Positions 19,294 through 32,324 of a DNA stretch of 64,000 nt are shown here, piece by piece. This DNA is from Pegea sp. RAD2-039 (taxonomy: Eukaryota; Chordata; Thaliacea; Salpida; Salpidae), in contig JAQGEQ010000011.1 of assembly GCA_034620365.1 (NCBI GenBank), positions 868,001 through 932,000 on the forward strand, in the 5' to 3' direction. Positions within the stretch are counted from its first letter, which is position 1; each line of letters opens with the position of its first letter. A model generated the notes under the pieces. That model was not told the DNA's origin. It saw nothing but the letters and a program-made list of their open reading frames with translations, and made no database searches. The position numbers and the translations under genes were made by a program.

Positions 19294-22200
19294 AATGAAG
19301 ATGTATGAAAATAACTATTCTTCTAGTTTACTTTGACAACAAATAAATACATACCTTCAAAAAGATAACAAGAAATATATAATAAATTCAATACATATTT
19401 ACTAAACATTTATTTAATTTTTATCATAAAACTTTCATATAAATTATTATTTAGAAGCTACAATTAATACTTTAATGAATTAATACTTTAAACCTATGAA
19501 ATAAAATCCGACAGTTTAACTAAATCATATTTTATAAAATCAAAAGCTACTAGAAATGAAAATCAGCTAAAAAGTTAATTAAGTAATTTGAAAATATACT
19601 AATTCTATTACTTCTATTTATGCTTTTCCTAATAACTACTCCCATAAATTATAAACACAAAATTTCATTTCAAAATGTTTATTAAATATTCAAATATAAA
19701 ATACATTTAAACAAAATATTTCATTTATTTTATGCATATATTATTTATAAATCACTATTTAATTTAAGTTTTGCTTTAAATCATAAAAATGCCTTATTAA
19801 TGAAAAAAATGTTAAAGATATTATAAGTTTTACTGTAATTAAAATGAATACAGAATTTTTTTATTTCACTCTAAAATATTTTTAACTTGAACTTATTTCA
19901 ATAAAAAGTTATTTATTTAATATTAAAATAATTAATAAAAATTTTTTATAAAAGAATTGACAAATAAAATTTTGCATATATCCAACTTTATTCTAAAAAC
20001 GAGCTAATAAATATAATTCGTCAAAAAAAAGTCTTAAAAGGTAAAAGAAAAAAGAATAGAGAAAATGTAGCACATGGAGTGAACTCTAATAAAAACACTG
20101 GTTACTTTCTATTTTGAAATTATTTTGATTTTAATGGTACATTATGGATTTTTTAATTACAGCTTTCAAACCGGAACAATAAGTAGTTAATATATCTTTA
20201 TTCAGAAATCATAATAAAAGCATCAAAGCTATTTTTGGAATACTAGTACCTCGTGGTTACAATAATCTATTTTTACAAAACAAATTTAAATAATCTCTAT
20301 GTTGTTAACGCTTTTTAATCTAGTAGAACAATAAATCGATTAAATTGACCTTAGTATATACATCAAATAAGTTTAACCATCAAAATTGAAATTTTAAGCG
20401 TTATGTATGCCGTAGAATTTGAGCCTATAAAAAAATGATAACAACACGAAAAGTAAAAATTCTAACAGATTTACTCTAAAATTGTTTAAAATTTATCAAA
20501 TTAGTTAATAATTTCAACTTAGATCACATTTGTAAAAAACGACAAAATAAATTACAAACTAAAGATAAACTTGTTAATTACAAAAAAATGTGAAAAATTG
20601 AAAAAATTGTCAAAAATTCATTTTGATTTCATCTAAATTATAATTAATCGATCAAATTAAAATTATTGCAACTAGCTACTTTTTCTTAGCAAACAATGCC
20701 ACCTTCACAGTATTGACTAGTTATAGTTCCTAGTTAAATGTTTACTTCTATTTCTATTCTTTTCAATTAAAACTAAAATTAAACCCGTATTGACCATCTT
20801 CGTTATAACCTTTAAAATAATGACGTGTTAGCAAAAGAAATTTTGCATGAGCTGTAGATTCTTGTTAAAGACTTGAAAACACGAATGCAATAGATGATTA
20901 TTTTTTCTATTAGGTTACTTTTTTTCTATTTTTCAAATTAACAACGAATATTATTTATTTTTCAGTCTTTCAAAGAACAAGATTCATTTTATCACCAGAA
21001 ATAAATATTTTAAGTATATTGATTATACTTGCTAAGAATGAAATAAGAAAAGTTGTTAAAAAAAGTGTTTATATGATTTCAAAAGAGTACTCAACAAATA
21101 TTATTATCAATGTTATAAGATTTTTTGACGTAAGGTGGGAAGCGGTAGTACATTGTTTGTAATAGCTTGATTGATAATTTTTCACTAATAAAATCAACTT
21201 CTTATAGTTTCAAACTTCAGCAAACAAATCTGCAATAAACTCACATGGCTTTACATTGTAGAGCCATAAATCTCATTGTGATCTCTCCCCACAATTAGCC
21301 AAAGAGTGGTTGCTTATGAAACCAACTTTACCATTTGTACAGCTACCGAAAATATTAAATGATTATTTATTTTGTAGTCGTTCTAGTAAAACAAGTAGCA
21401 TAGCCATTTTTCCAACATTTTAAACCAGATGGGGCACTTGAGAAAACTATATTAGAGTTTTAGTTTACAATAATATAACATAGAACTTATTGATCTTAAA
21501 TATGGGTTAACATGTAGTGAAAATTACTTTTATATAATAAGAAAAGTCTTACAAAAAGTGAATAAGGTTTTAAAATTGGTAAATCTTACTTTACTTTCAA
21601 CCCTCTCCATAGCTTTACGGGCTTAGGTTTATGAATCATTGTTTTATAGTATTAACAAATTTAGTTAGTAGCAACATTTGTGATATATATTGAAACATCA
21701 CAAATCTATTCAAACCTACAATTAATTATTTCTTGCAATATAACTTGTATGATTAGAAAGAACTCTTGACATCGCAAATGTTTTATTTTTTGATGATACA
21801 GTGGAGTTTTGTATTCTAAAATCATCTGTGGTCATTAAAGTAAAAATTCAATGAAACATAAAAAGTAAAATATGAATTTAATATTAAACTTCACAAGTTG
21901 ACAAGCGAATATAACCAAATTTTAGTTATAAACGCTAAATCTAATAGTAAAATTTATTTAATAACTTGCCAGGTGCTGTTGTCATTTCTGTGTCAAAGGT
22001 GGAACCAACTCATAAAAAAATCCTGGACTACCTATAAGCAGAATCGGGAAAATAGACTCCAGATGAAATCCTCTGACTCCTCCATTATATGACTGTTAGA
22101 GTTAGAATATTTATGTTGACTCACATACTATCTTGATGCATAACTATTGCCCTTGATTATACTGGAAAATAGCGTGTGCTGAACTATCCCTTTTCCTTAG

Positions 22201-23162
22201 TTCTGATGTTTGTCGACTAGGCCCAGAGAGCTGAAACTTTATGTGTAGATTTACTCCTATAGCATTTGCTTCTCCCAAAGCAGCCACAAGGCAGTGGCTT
22301 TGTTAAATTGTAATTGGACAGCAAACAGCACATTTTTTAAGTGTTTTATCAGATACATTAAATTATGCAATGTTTACAAAAAGATAGTAAATATATTTTT
22401 TTATTACTAAAGATATATTTAACCATTTGATATGAGGTACAAAAATGTAAAAAGCAATTTAGTTGGATGTCAAAGTTTGTAAACAACTGTGTTACTATAA
22501 GAGCAAGTTCAAAGCTCTTTGCTGTTGTTACTAGCAATTTCACTTTACTGTTATTTAAGCCTAACCTGGTTTTCAAAATGTTTTATTTGCTGAAGTTTTA
22601 AACCTTTATAGCTATAAGCTCCTACCAAAAATTATATAAATGAGAAATTTATATATTCATTTATATATAAAAAATTATAAATTTATTTATTAACTTTTAT
22701 TTAAAAATAGTTTTATAATTTTTAGCAACTAAATTTTTGTTATAATTTTTATTCTTATCTGTATAACTTTGTAAATGCCTCTCAATATTGAGGTAACTTC
22801 TCTTATTAATAGTGAGATATCCAAGAATTAATTTCAAAATAAGAAGTTTTAGTTTAAATAGTTCTTGCTTTAAATAAATTTATAGTTTTATAGAGATCTT
22901 TATAATATTTTTTATAGTGATCGAAATTTAAAACTTATCTCTATATTGTATAATTATTATTAATACTTTTATATTATTTTATTAATCTAATTAATTTTAT
23001 ACATATCTACTTTAGCTCATCAAACTTATAGATATATAATATATATATCATCAAGTGTTTTTTATAAATTATTGAAAAATAAATAAATATTAGTAATATA
23101 CCAGAAAAAATAATATTTGCTTTTTATAGGTTACTTACAGTAATCAAGTTTTTATAATAATT
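19294..23162. other. Divergent intergenic region between ABCC1 and TMC
   Basis: Both flanking genes point outward, so their promoters should lie here. Most of the 3.9 kb is AT-rich with no recognised feature. About 21960-22340 is noticeably less AT-rich than its surroundings and lacks a convincing open frame, so it may be an eroded repeat. I found no tRNA-like head or terminal repeats in it. Confidence 0.6.
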
Positions 23163-26100
23163 ATGAGTGCTGATAACCTTCTTCCGGGTATTTTATTTTA
23201 ACTTATTTTTTCAATCTGTTAATTTGTTATAATCAATTAGTAAATGAAACTTAATTTATAATTAAATCAATTCTTATCTAGAATTATTGATATTTTTCTT
23301 ACAGATGAATTAAATATTTATCCTGGTGTACAAGATATCACTTCTGAGTTACCAAGCCAAACTATTAGTTAGTTCATTCTTTTGCAAACTTTAATCACTT
23401 TCAATCAAACTAAAATGTTATTAATTTTGAATTTGTTGTGTATCTAAGGGTAAAAAACTTTTTAAAAGATGGCTTACTTAGCTTTTATGTATTCAAACGT
23501 TTGAAAATGAAAGTTATTTTTTTAGGTCGTAATAAAGGAAAATTTTTTTCACGTATGCTAGAAGATGAACAATTTTTTGAACAGACTTTATCTGATGTTA
23601 CTATGAGAAGAAGACACATGAAGAAAGGAGATCTAAAGGAAAAGTCATTAAATGATGTTGAAAGTATTGAAAATTCTTTTTATTTGCTATATGGATTTAT
23701 TTATTTTATGTACTTGAGCAGCTGTGATGGCTGGTGAGCTGAGAGAAATGCCATTTCCAATGGAGTTTAAACGTAACCTTAAGTAAGTGTTTTCAACATT
23801 TATAAATCATTTTCAGAAGTAAGATATAAGAAGTAAATGAATAAAAAATTGAAAGATAAACTCATGAACCTTCAGCAACTTCCATTTGTTGACATTTTTT
23901 GTTCTTTTAAGAAATCGTTTTCGTGAAACTAGAAGAGAAAGTGAAGAGAGTGGAATGATAACTACAAACCCAGAAGTCGAAAAAGTTGTTTCTTTTTTAT
24001 CTACAAACAAAACAAAAGTTAATTCGATTTTCTTCAACAGAAGCTGAAAACAGCAACTTCAAGCATTGTCTATGTTTTCAATAGTTTTTGGTCTGAAAGT
24101 ATTCGAACTGTTGAAGGAAATTTTGGATCAGGTCAAACATTTCTTCTTATTTTGGGTTTCTGATTTTTCAACTTTAGGTGCGGCCTCATATTTCATCTTT
24201 CTACGGAGTTTGTTTTTTCTTTCCATTCCATCATTCATTCTCAATTTCACATTTATATCTACACCTCAATTAATTGATCCACCTCCTAAAGACCCTGCTG
24301 TTCATTTTACAGGGGAGGAGCTACTTACAGGAGCGGTAAAAATCTAGTTTTTACAATTTGCCACTAAATATTATAAAATATTTTCAATTTTTTCACCCAG
24401 AAAATTTATTTTGAAAATTGATTGAAATTAAAGTTTTTATTTTTATAGAATTGGTTGAATAATACAATCATGTATTATGGCCATTATACCAATGAGAGTA
24501 TTTCAACGGGATTATTTTTTTACAAAATGCAGTATGCATACATCCTTACTATTTTCTTCTATTTCTTGTTTTGTTTGATTTGGCTGATTAAAGAGTGAGT
24601 CACTGTTTCTACGCAATAAATATTTTCACTCACTCACTGACGATAAGCTGAAAATAGTTTTGAAATAAAGTTAGAAAAAAAGTTTGTTAATATCTAACTT
24701 ATTTGGTTTGGGTAGAACTGCTGTAAGCTTCCGTAAAAGTTATGTGGAATCAACTTTGGATACTAGAGGCTTCGCCAGCAAAGTGTTTTGTAGTTGGAAT
24801 TACAATGTTGTGTCAAAAGAAAACGCCGATTTGTTGCACAAATCCATATTTTTCGATTTAAAAGTAAATACAAAGATCACAAAGTTAAACTTCGAGTAAC
24901 AGCACCTGTTTCAGGAAGTCCTCGCCGAAAAGAAATTCTCCTCGATGCAAAATAGTTCGAGTAGTACTAGTAAGGTGGTGATAAAACGGGTGGTCGTGTG
25001 GTTAATGTGGATGCTAGTAACAGCAGGATCGCTTGCTTTTATCTATTATCTCAACGAATTGTTCATCCAAAGACTTTTCGTATGATTTTATCAACAATAG
25101 ATAATTGTTTATTTACAAATGGAAGTTTTAGACCAACACAATACTGGATTTGATGCTTCTATCACTGTTTGTGTCTACTGTCAACCTTCTATCACCTTAT
25201 TTCATCAACTTCATCACACATTGGGAAGAATATAAAAATCCTCGAAACGAAATATATGTAGCAGTTTTTAGGTTCATCACTCTTGCAACTAATTTCTCAT
25301 CAAAAATTCCTGTTTCTTTATCTAGGACTTTTTTGTTGAGGATTGGGATGCTCGCTGTGATCTGTTCATTCTGGACTGTTAATCTACAAAAAGGTGATCA
25401 GGTGAGAAGTAAGATGAATTAGGGACTTATATGATAGCAGTCATCTTTATAGGTTGGATGTTGGGAGACACAATTAGGACAAGAAGTGTACCGATTAGTT
25501 GTTGTTGATTTCATTTTTTCCGTTTTTTTCTCTACTTTTTGTATGGAATTCCTGAAACGGTGAAATCTTATTTCACTTTATTCACATTTGCTGACCATCT
25601 TGATCAGGTTACTAGCTGATAGGCTTGGAGGTGTCAGTAGACCCAATTTCATGATTGCAATCAATGTCTTTGATTTAATTTATGGACAAACTCTTTGCTG
25701 GTACGGATTAGTGGCCAGTAAGGTGGTCCGCTTAACATCTTTATAATTTCAGGGTTGGAATCTTTTTCAGTCCTATTCTTTCACTAATTGTCATCATCAA
25801 ATATATTTTACTTTTCTACATCAAAAAGGTTTCTAGAAATGTTCAAACTTGATATTTGATTGACAGATTAAAATATTTGATTGACAGATCAGTGTGGTCC
25901 AAAACTGCCGCGCCTCAAAGCGTCAGTGGCGGGCGTCTCAGATTGGGACCTTCTTCAATTTCCTCCTCCTCTTCTCTCTCCTCCTCACTTTTACTTTCAT
26001 CATCTATGTCGTCGTCGAGTCAGTCACTACTAAATAAATTGAATAAATACTTTTCATTTGTTTAGCTACAAATTCATACTTGTTCAAATACTTACTTTGT

Positions 26101-26980
26101 GCTGCTGCGTCACAAACTTTTCTTCTGATTAACAGAGTGAAACCATCAGCAAGTTGTGGTCCTTATAGAGGGCTTAGTACCGCTTACGAATTCATTCTGT
26201 CCTGGTACTTTCAGCTATCTGACCCAACTATCCAGTGGCTGGTCACTTTGACCTCGATTTTGTTTAATGTTTGGTTCCTTTATGCAGTCGTCGTGTTCCT
26301 ACTGTGAGTCCCACTTTATCAGATCATCATCTTCTTCATCTTCTATTTTCAGTATCCGATTGAGTTTTGTACGAAGTAAAGCAATTGGAAGAAAGAGGTT
26401 ATCTGAAAGATTGCAAGATGAAATAAATCTTCAAGGAAGAGACAAAGCTTTGTTGCTAAGTTGGATTCGAAAGATGTCGGCCAATCAGGAAGCTGCTCAC
26501 TCAATTCACAAGAAGGTTTCAGCAAATTACCGCTCTTCGATGTAAACAACTCTCTGATCCACAGAAACATCGGGCGCCAGTATTAGAAAGACATCGAGAC
26601 TCCATCGTATCCAGATCTTCACTTAATTTCTATCCTCCACAACTTAAAATCCCAAATCCCACTCACGTAGACCCCCAGCATGTGAAAGTGGTCAGTACTC
26701 GACTAGCTACCTGGTCATGGGTTTCATATTGTGCTTGTTCCAGAGTGGAGTCAATCCATTAACGGAGGATATGAAAAGACTAGAACACACAGATCCGATA
26801 GTGAAACGGGCGTTTGTAAATCAGGTATCACCTGCTCCTGTCAGAGAAACTTCACGAGTTGTGGTTCGTCACCAGTTTACTTAAATGAAAAAGTTTGAAG
26901 ATTCAACTTCAATATTTCTACAGAGGCCAAGATCAAGCAGATACTTCCCACTTAATGAGAATGATGGTGCTTCAAATTGA
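23163..26980 (+). CDS. TMC: Transmembrane channel-like (TMC) protein
   Basis: Multi-pass membrane protein of the TMC/anoctamin superfamily; some members form the mechanotransduction channel of sensory cells. Exons I support: 23163-23187, 23305-23367, 23526-23663, 23722-23782, 23912-23975, 24041-24131, 24178-24335, 24449-24594, 24716-24863, 24915-25079, 25132-25271, 25326-25401, 25453-25559, 25608-25700, 25753-25828, 25888 to about 26010, about 26145-26307, about 26354-26514, 26564 to about 26691, and two C-terminal exons to 26980. The TMC signature CWETQLGQE lies at 25459-25485. Also seen are VMYYG-type IMYYGHY near 24472, RASQIGTFF near 25930 and CGPYRG near 26155. Successive hydrophobic helices fill exons from 24178 on. 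The junction between 26010 and 26145 does not keep phase in my reading. Subtype is unresolved. Confidence 0.9.
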
Positions 26981-27417
26981 AATATTTCATCTTCAGTTTT
27001 TCTGCTGAAGAAGAAATAACTTTTCAGTTCAATTATGTAAATTATTTCTAATTTACTTTTTTTAATTAAGATTTTATTTCAACTTTTTTGATAGTTTCAT
27101 GTTTTGTGATTAATCTTGTAAAAAACTGTTAAACAAATTGGTCGTTAGCATAATAAGCACATTAATATTTTTTCGCCTGCTTCTTTTATCATAGTTATTT
27201 CAAGGTATCAGTAATCACTAGCATCGCTTCTTAATCAACTCATTTTCTTTTATTTTTTTTTGGTTTTCATCTTTCTATGTAATCTTTATCTTCTTCATTT
27301 ATATAATCTAACGCTGTTCATATATTCTGTGATCAAATCTTAATAATATTTAGAAGTTTATTTTGAACGGAGTCTCGTTCTATTTGCTGTCTTCTTTTAC
27401 ATTTTTTAATTTACAAC

Positions 27418-27423
27418 AATAAA
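27418..27423 (+). terminator. Polyadenylation signal AATAAA, likely for TMC
   Basis: AATAAA about 440 nt after the TMC stop codon. Assigned by position only; there are no transcript data. Confidence 0.4.
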
Positions 27424-27782
27424 CAGAATAATGGAAGGCTTGTACTTATGTATAGTTTCGTTGGTTTCTATCAAACTAACTAGTGTGACTGATACTGTAA
27501 ATATGCTTTCAATCATACCCAAAATTTATTTTCCGTTAAAGAAAATGAAAAATATATGGCGATTTTAAACCAAAAATGTCCAATTGGAATATGATAAAAT
27601 TGCAAATATTAATGACAGCTTGCAGCAGTAATGCAAAGTAGTTCAACTTTTTTTTCAAAATTGCTAATACTAGGGTAAGGTTTATGTTTTAGGAAAAATA
27701 AACAGGCAACATAATCAAAGCTTCATTAACTTAAGCAGAGGTTGGATAGGTTACTAGAGAAGATAAGATCTTTTTTGTGATA

Positions 27783-27843
27783 CCAGTAAGCCTAGTTAAA
27801 AATAACTAAGTTATTAGTAAGCCTAGTAACCAGTAAGCCTAGA
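27783..27843 (+). repeat. Short degenerate tandem repeat, CCAGTAAGCCTAG type
   Basis: Three close copies of a unit reading (C)CAGTAAGCCTAG or TTAGTAAGCCTAG lie in about 60 nt of the TMC-SNRNP27 intergenic space. No coding potential and no link to a known element. Confidence 0.6.
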
Positions 27844-28632
27844 GAAAATTCAAATGAAAAATATACTTGAAGTAATTTAGCACCTTGGCCTGTAAAAGCT
27901 TCCTGGTCAGGAAAATGATTAACAAACCATTCATGTGCGGTATCCTAAAGCTGTATCTAACCCACTTAGATGTTACACGATAAAGGCACAATACTTCATC
28001 TCTTTTCAAGAGAAAAATTTGATAGAAAACATGAAACAAATCATAAATATTTTAAATGGAACACTTGTGTCTCTATAAAACCCATCACTACTGATATAGA
28101 AGTTCTAACTCTCAATAGTTGACCACATCAAGAAAATTCGTTTATAATTAATTAGTAAACACTTTTATAGGTATATCACCCTATAAAGAGTCAATTACAC
28201 AGTTTAGAAGAAGCTTCTTAAGGCTTATAACTAATAGTTTTCAAATGTTTTATAAATCATGAGTATATCAGAAGAGGCATAAATAATTTTTTTTTAATTT
28301 CCCAAACTTTCGTGAACAGTTGTAAATGTATAGTTTAAAGTTTGTAAATAATCTTTTTGAGTTCATCTAATCTTCAGTAAATATTAAATGTAAACATTAT
28401 TAAACAGAAGCTGATATTACTTAAAAAAAAATTGATTTTAAATTTTGTTTCTGACTTTACTTATTACTTTATTCTTTAAGGTGAAAATTTAGTTGTCTTA
28501 CCTTGGCTCATTATAACAACTCACAAGTTTTGAAGGAATTATGAAACAGCACGTTTTCTTAAGTATTAGAAAAAAATATAAAAACCTTTGAAATTTTTTA
28601 TTTTCTTTTTCTGATCAAGTATAAACTTTTGT

Positions 28633-29020
28633 CTGTATCCATAGTATAGCGGTTATCACTCCCACCGTACACGCAGAAGGTCCCAGATCTAGCCCGGGTT
28701 CACACTCATTTGCAACAAGGAAAACTTAATAAAAACTCGGGTAAGGGACCTCGTTAGTCTGAATAACGGATTGACTAACTGACAACTTTTGTAGCGGACA
28801 TGAAAACGTCAAGCCTAAGGCTGGAGTTGAAGCTTCGTAGACAGTTCTTCACTGTCATACTCAGTGTTGTCTGGCAGTTCCTGTTGCGCGAGCTAGGTGT
28901 AACCGCATCAGCTCTTCTGTTCCGCTGCATACCTTGTTGGCGTAGAAAGTGGAATCCCGCTGGATGGGCATTAAGTAGATTTTCATAACTTATACCATGG
29001 GCTTACAGCATGACCATAAA
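28633..29020 (+). mobile_element. tRNA-Val-derived SINE, copy B
   Basis: The head at about 28633-28710 resembles tRNA-Val. It has an A box with AGTATAGCGGTTATCAC, an anticodon-loop-like CGTACACG (TAC), AAGGTCCC and a decayed B box GGGTTCACACTC. The body shares ordered blocks with copy A at 6525-6893 in inverse orientation: AGGCTGGAGTTGAA, GCATACCTTGTTGGCGT and GGAATCC followed by ATGGGCA. This copy has an extra segment of about 25 nt near 28880. A 62-codon open frame at 28800-28988 lies wholly inside the element and is not a gene. Confidence 0.87.
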
Positions 29021-30052
29021 ATAGTATAAAAATCTTTTTTGGAAACCATACCCTTGCTAGTACTATAAGAGTTGTAAGTTTTCATTATTTTCCACGTTTT
29101 CAAGCATTATTGATAAACATGAATTTATTTTATGAATTGTTTTTTGTCATCTGAAATTATTATTGTTGAGTAAGAGCTTCATAATTTTGAGATTTTTCAT
29201 GGAAAATTATACACATGATTATCAAAGTAGGTGCTTTTATGTGCTTTGATAGAATAAGACGAGTTTTTGTATTTTCACAAAGTTTTTTGAAGCATAAGAA
29301 GTTCTTATAAAACTGGCGACTCTGTAGTTTCATAGGTCAAGAGATTAAAATGATTTAAGGAGATTTTTGTTTGTTTTTTACACCTAATATTATTCTCTTC
29401 TGACGGTACTTCAAACCAAGTTTATTTTCAAGCTGTTAACTACTTGGTCATATATTTCATTTCATTTAGAACAATTAACAAAAGAGTTTTTTGATTTTAA
29501 AATACTGTAATTACTTTAGATTTTTTTAGATCAATATTTTGTTAACTAAAGAGGCTTCTATATCTTATTTTTTTATTTATCTTATATTCTAGTATAATAT
29601 CATTCTAAAAGAATTATGTCATAAAACGTTAATCTAAAGTATATATTTGGTATACATTAATATTATATAAGTTTTAAATATATATTTTTATATCAGTTTC
29701 TATGCAGATTATTTAATTGATGTAAGATTTAATATAATAATTATTGTTTTTTTACAGTTATTGATTTAAATTTATTTTTATAATTAAAAATTTTAGTTTA
29801 TCTATAATTTTTTATAATAGTATTTATTTTGATACTTGTTTTTATGAATATTATTTTATAAAATTTCACCATTTTAAACTTTTGTAATTATTTCCAACTT
29901 CAAAATTTATTATAAAAGAAATAATAATAATTATTCTCCTAAAACAAATTTATTAAATTAGTAAATAATTTTCTTTGATAAATTTCTTTAGGTTAAATGT
30001 TAGCATTTCTAGTTACTTAGGTAAAAATTGTTTTATTGAATTTAATAAAAAT

Positions 30053-31298
30053 ATGCCAAGATCAAGATCTAGAAGTCCAAGACACAAAGGTTTATTTAAA
30101 GATTTAAAATTATATATTTAATGAATATATTAATATTTTATTATATTTGCCTAATAGCAAAACTGAACATATACTTTATATTAATTTTATAATTTTAGTT
30201 TTTTGAATTGATGAAATATTTAAGTCATAATTAGTCATTAAATTGAGCAGCTAAAATCATTTAATATATTTTTTCAATTGCTGGAAATAAATTACATTTT
30301 GTTGTATAAATCACGTTTATATATTCAATAAATTATATTTTTTAATTTTGTAGATTTTATTTGGGCTTATATTATATTTAAGATATTTGAATTTAATATA
30401 AGTTGTAAATGTTAAAAATAATTTAATTGCATTAAATAAACTTTTTATCAAATAAAATGCATCAAGTTTAATTGCTATAGATGTCAATGCAAATCAGTTT
30501 TTAAAAAGATTAAAATCGTTCACTAAATCTATATATTAGCTATCAAGTTTATTAAGACACTTAAAAATATAAATTTAGAGTTTTGCTAAATTTTTTTTCA
30601 AAATATGTTTAAAATAAAAACAACATTTTTTTATGATTTCAGAAAGAAGTCATAGATCTCGACGAAGTTCTCCTAAATCTAGAAGATCAAGATCTCCAAG
30701 AAGAAGACGAAGATCTCCAAGAAGACATCGATCTGATCGTTCACCTGCGTATGTGTCCTCTTATGTAATTAAGTGAATGATTGTTTGATGAATTATTTTA
30801 GTCGACATCATGAAGGAGGTAGAAGCAGCAGCAACCGCAATGAAGGCTCTTGGAACGCTCAAACGTTAACTCTCGGTGGAAGCTTGGGAGTTAAAAAACC
30901 AGCTAAAAAGAAGAAGAAGCAAGAACAAAGTAAATAATTTTTTATAAATTGTGAGTAATTAATTGAGTTTTAATGTAATCCAGCTGCTTCAGTCCCAAAA
31001 GAATCTTATGAAGGAGCAGATGATGATGAGAAGCAGATGATGCAGATTATGGGATTTGCTCAGTTTGACTCTACAGCTGTTAGTTTGCTTATTTTTTACT
31101 TGTTATGATTTATTCCAATTATTGTTTTTAGGGTAAGCAGGTGAAAGGAAATAACGTGTATGCTAGTAACAGAAAAGTGGAACGCAAATACAGGTGGGTT
31201 GATCGATTTTAATAAAACATTTTCTAAAATTATTCATCAACAGACAATACATGAATAGAAAGGGAGGCTTTAATAGACCTCTTGACTTCATGCCATGA
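30053..31298 (+). CDS. SNRNP27: U4/U6.U5 tri-snRNP 27 kDa protein (SNRNP27)
   Basis: Small tri-snRNP-associated splicing protein of the nucleus. Six exons, all in phase, give 160 residues (human is about 155): 30053-30089, 30643-30748, 30802-30929, 30984-31078, 31132-31193, 31244-31298. Residues 1 to about 48 form an RS/RR-rich domain starting MPRSRSRSPR. A basic linker with KKPAKKKKK follows. The highly conserved C-terminal block has MGFAQFDSTAGKQV, SNRKVERKYRQYMNRKGG and FNRPLDFMP, which identifies the family. The first intron is about 550 nt and the others 53-55 nt. AATAAA follows the stop codon at 31322-31327. Confidence 0.97.
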
Positions 31299-31321
31299 AG
31301 AGGAAGAACTTTTTGAATCGT

Positions 31322-31327
31322 AATAAA
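31322..31327 (+). terminator. Polyadenylation signal AATAAA for SNRNP27
   Basis: AATAAA begins 24 nt after the SNRNP27 stop codon, implying a very short 3' untranslated region. T-rich sequence follows. Confidence 0.6.
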
Positions 31328-32324
31328 ATATTTTTTAAAAGAGTTGCTTATTTGATTTTGTTCTCCTTATCCCTTGCACATCTTATCTTTAGTCTTTTTT
31401 ATTACTTTTTTCACCCTTGTACCCGTAGACTTAATAAATTATAAGTTATGACTGCTACTGGAAAAGCTCATCTAGCTGCGAGTTAAAAACTTCGATTTAT
31501 AAACTAGCAGTCGCGCTTTGAAACCCAATCGAATATAAAGGTTATAAAAGCCTAATAAGCATCCTACCGAGTAAAAACTCCTCGACCTACAACATCAAGC
31601 CAAGAAAGAATTGGCGTTTATACTAATCTCGCGGTTTATGCTACAGAGAATCCGTCCGCTTGTAGCAGACAAGACCCAAGAAAACTTTGCTAAAAGTAAC
31701 TGCACCCGCCATATCATAGCTCTTGGGGTTTGAAAGAGTGGCTTAATTGAATTGCGAACACTAGCAGAGTTTATTGAAATTTTCAAATCTTAGTTGAACA
31801 ATAAAACAGATGGTTAAAAAAGTAGAAAATTATTCGAATGTTGAGTTGGTTTTTTTGACAATGAAAGAAAACTAAGAAATGAAAGTTGTTCTGTTTATTC
31901 TAGCGAGTTAAAAGATTTAGATTATTGTGTGAAATATATATAAGCCTTCACTACAAAAGAATACTTCAAGTAGTGTAAAAAAAATTAAAAAATGCATAGC
32001 AAACTTAATGTTATGATTTAAAAAAAGAATGTTGGAAAGAGACTGTTCAGTCGTCATGTAAGGTGGCGCATGGCCAAAGAGAACCAGATAGTTTTCTATT
32101 TTATTTTGACTCGATTAGTTTGAAGAAATCATTTTTATTATGAAAGATGAATCATTGTATAAATTCGATGATTACTTTTAAACTAATGTTCACTTTGTTT
32201 CGAAACATTTAATTTTTCTATAAGATACGAATGGAAGTTGAAAATAAGAACTTTAAATCAACAACATTTACCAAAATCTGTAAAGCAATACTTAAACCAA
32301 ATACACACACAGTAGCGAACAGAT
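31328..32324. other. Intergenic space between convergent SNRNP27 and EPC1
   Basis: About 31440-31790 is clearly less AT-rich than the flanks (several CG dinucleotides) with no convincing reading frame. It may be an eroded repeat but shares no obvious block with the SINE copies. Minus-strand AATAAA candidates for EPC1 lie at 32139-32134 and 32105-32100. Confidence 0.5.

Larger units (their letters stand above)
26981..30052. other. Intergenic space between TMC and SNRNP27
   Basis: Contains the TMC 3' region, a short tandem array of CCAGTAAGCCTAG-like units (about 27783-27843) and SINE copy B (28633-29020). The remainder, especially 29400-30050, is extremely AT-rich and shows no gene. The SNRNP27 promoter should lie just before 30053, but no core motif stands out. 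Confidence 0.6.

Noticed and set aside
28800-28988. 62-codon open frame
   Set aside because: Lies wholly within SINE copy B and has no counterpart in copy A.
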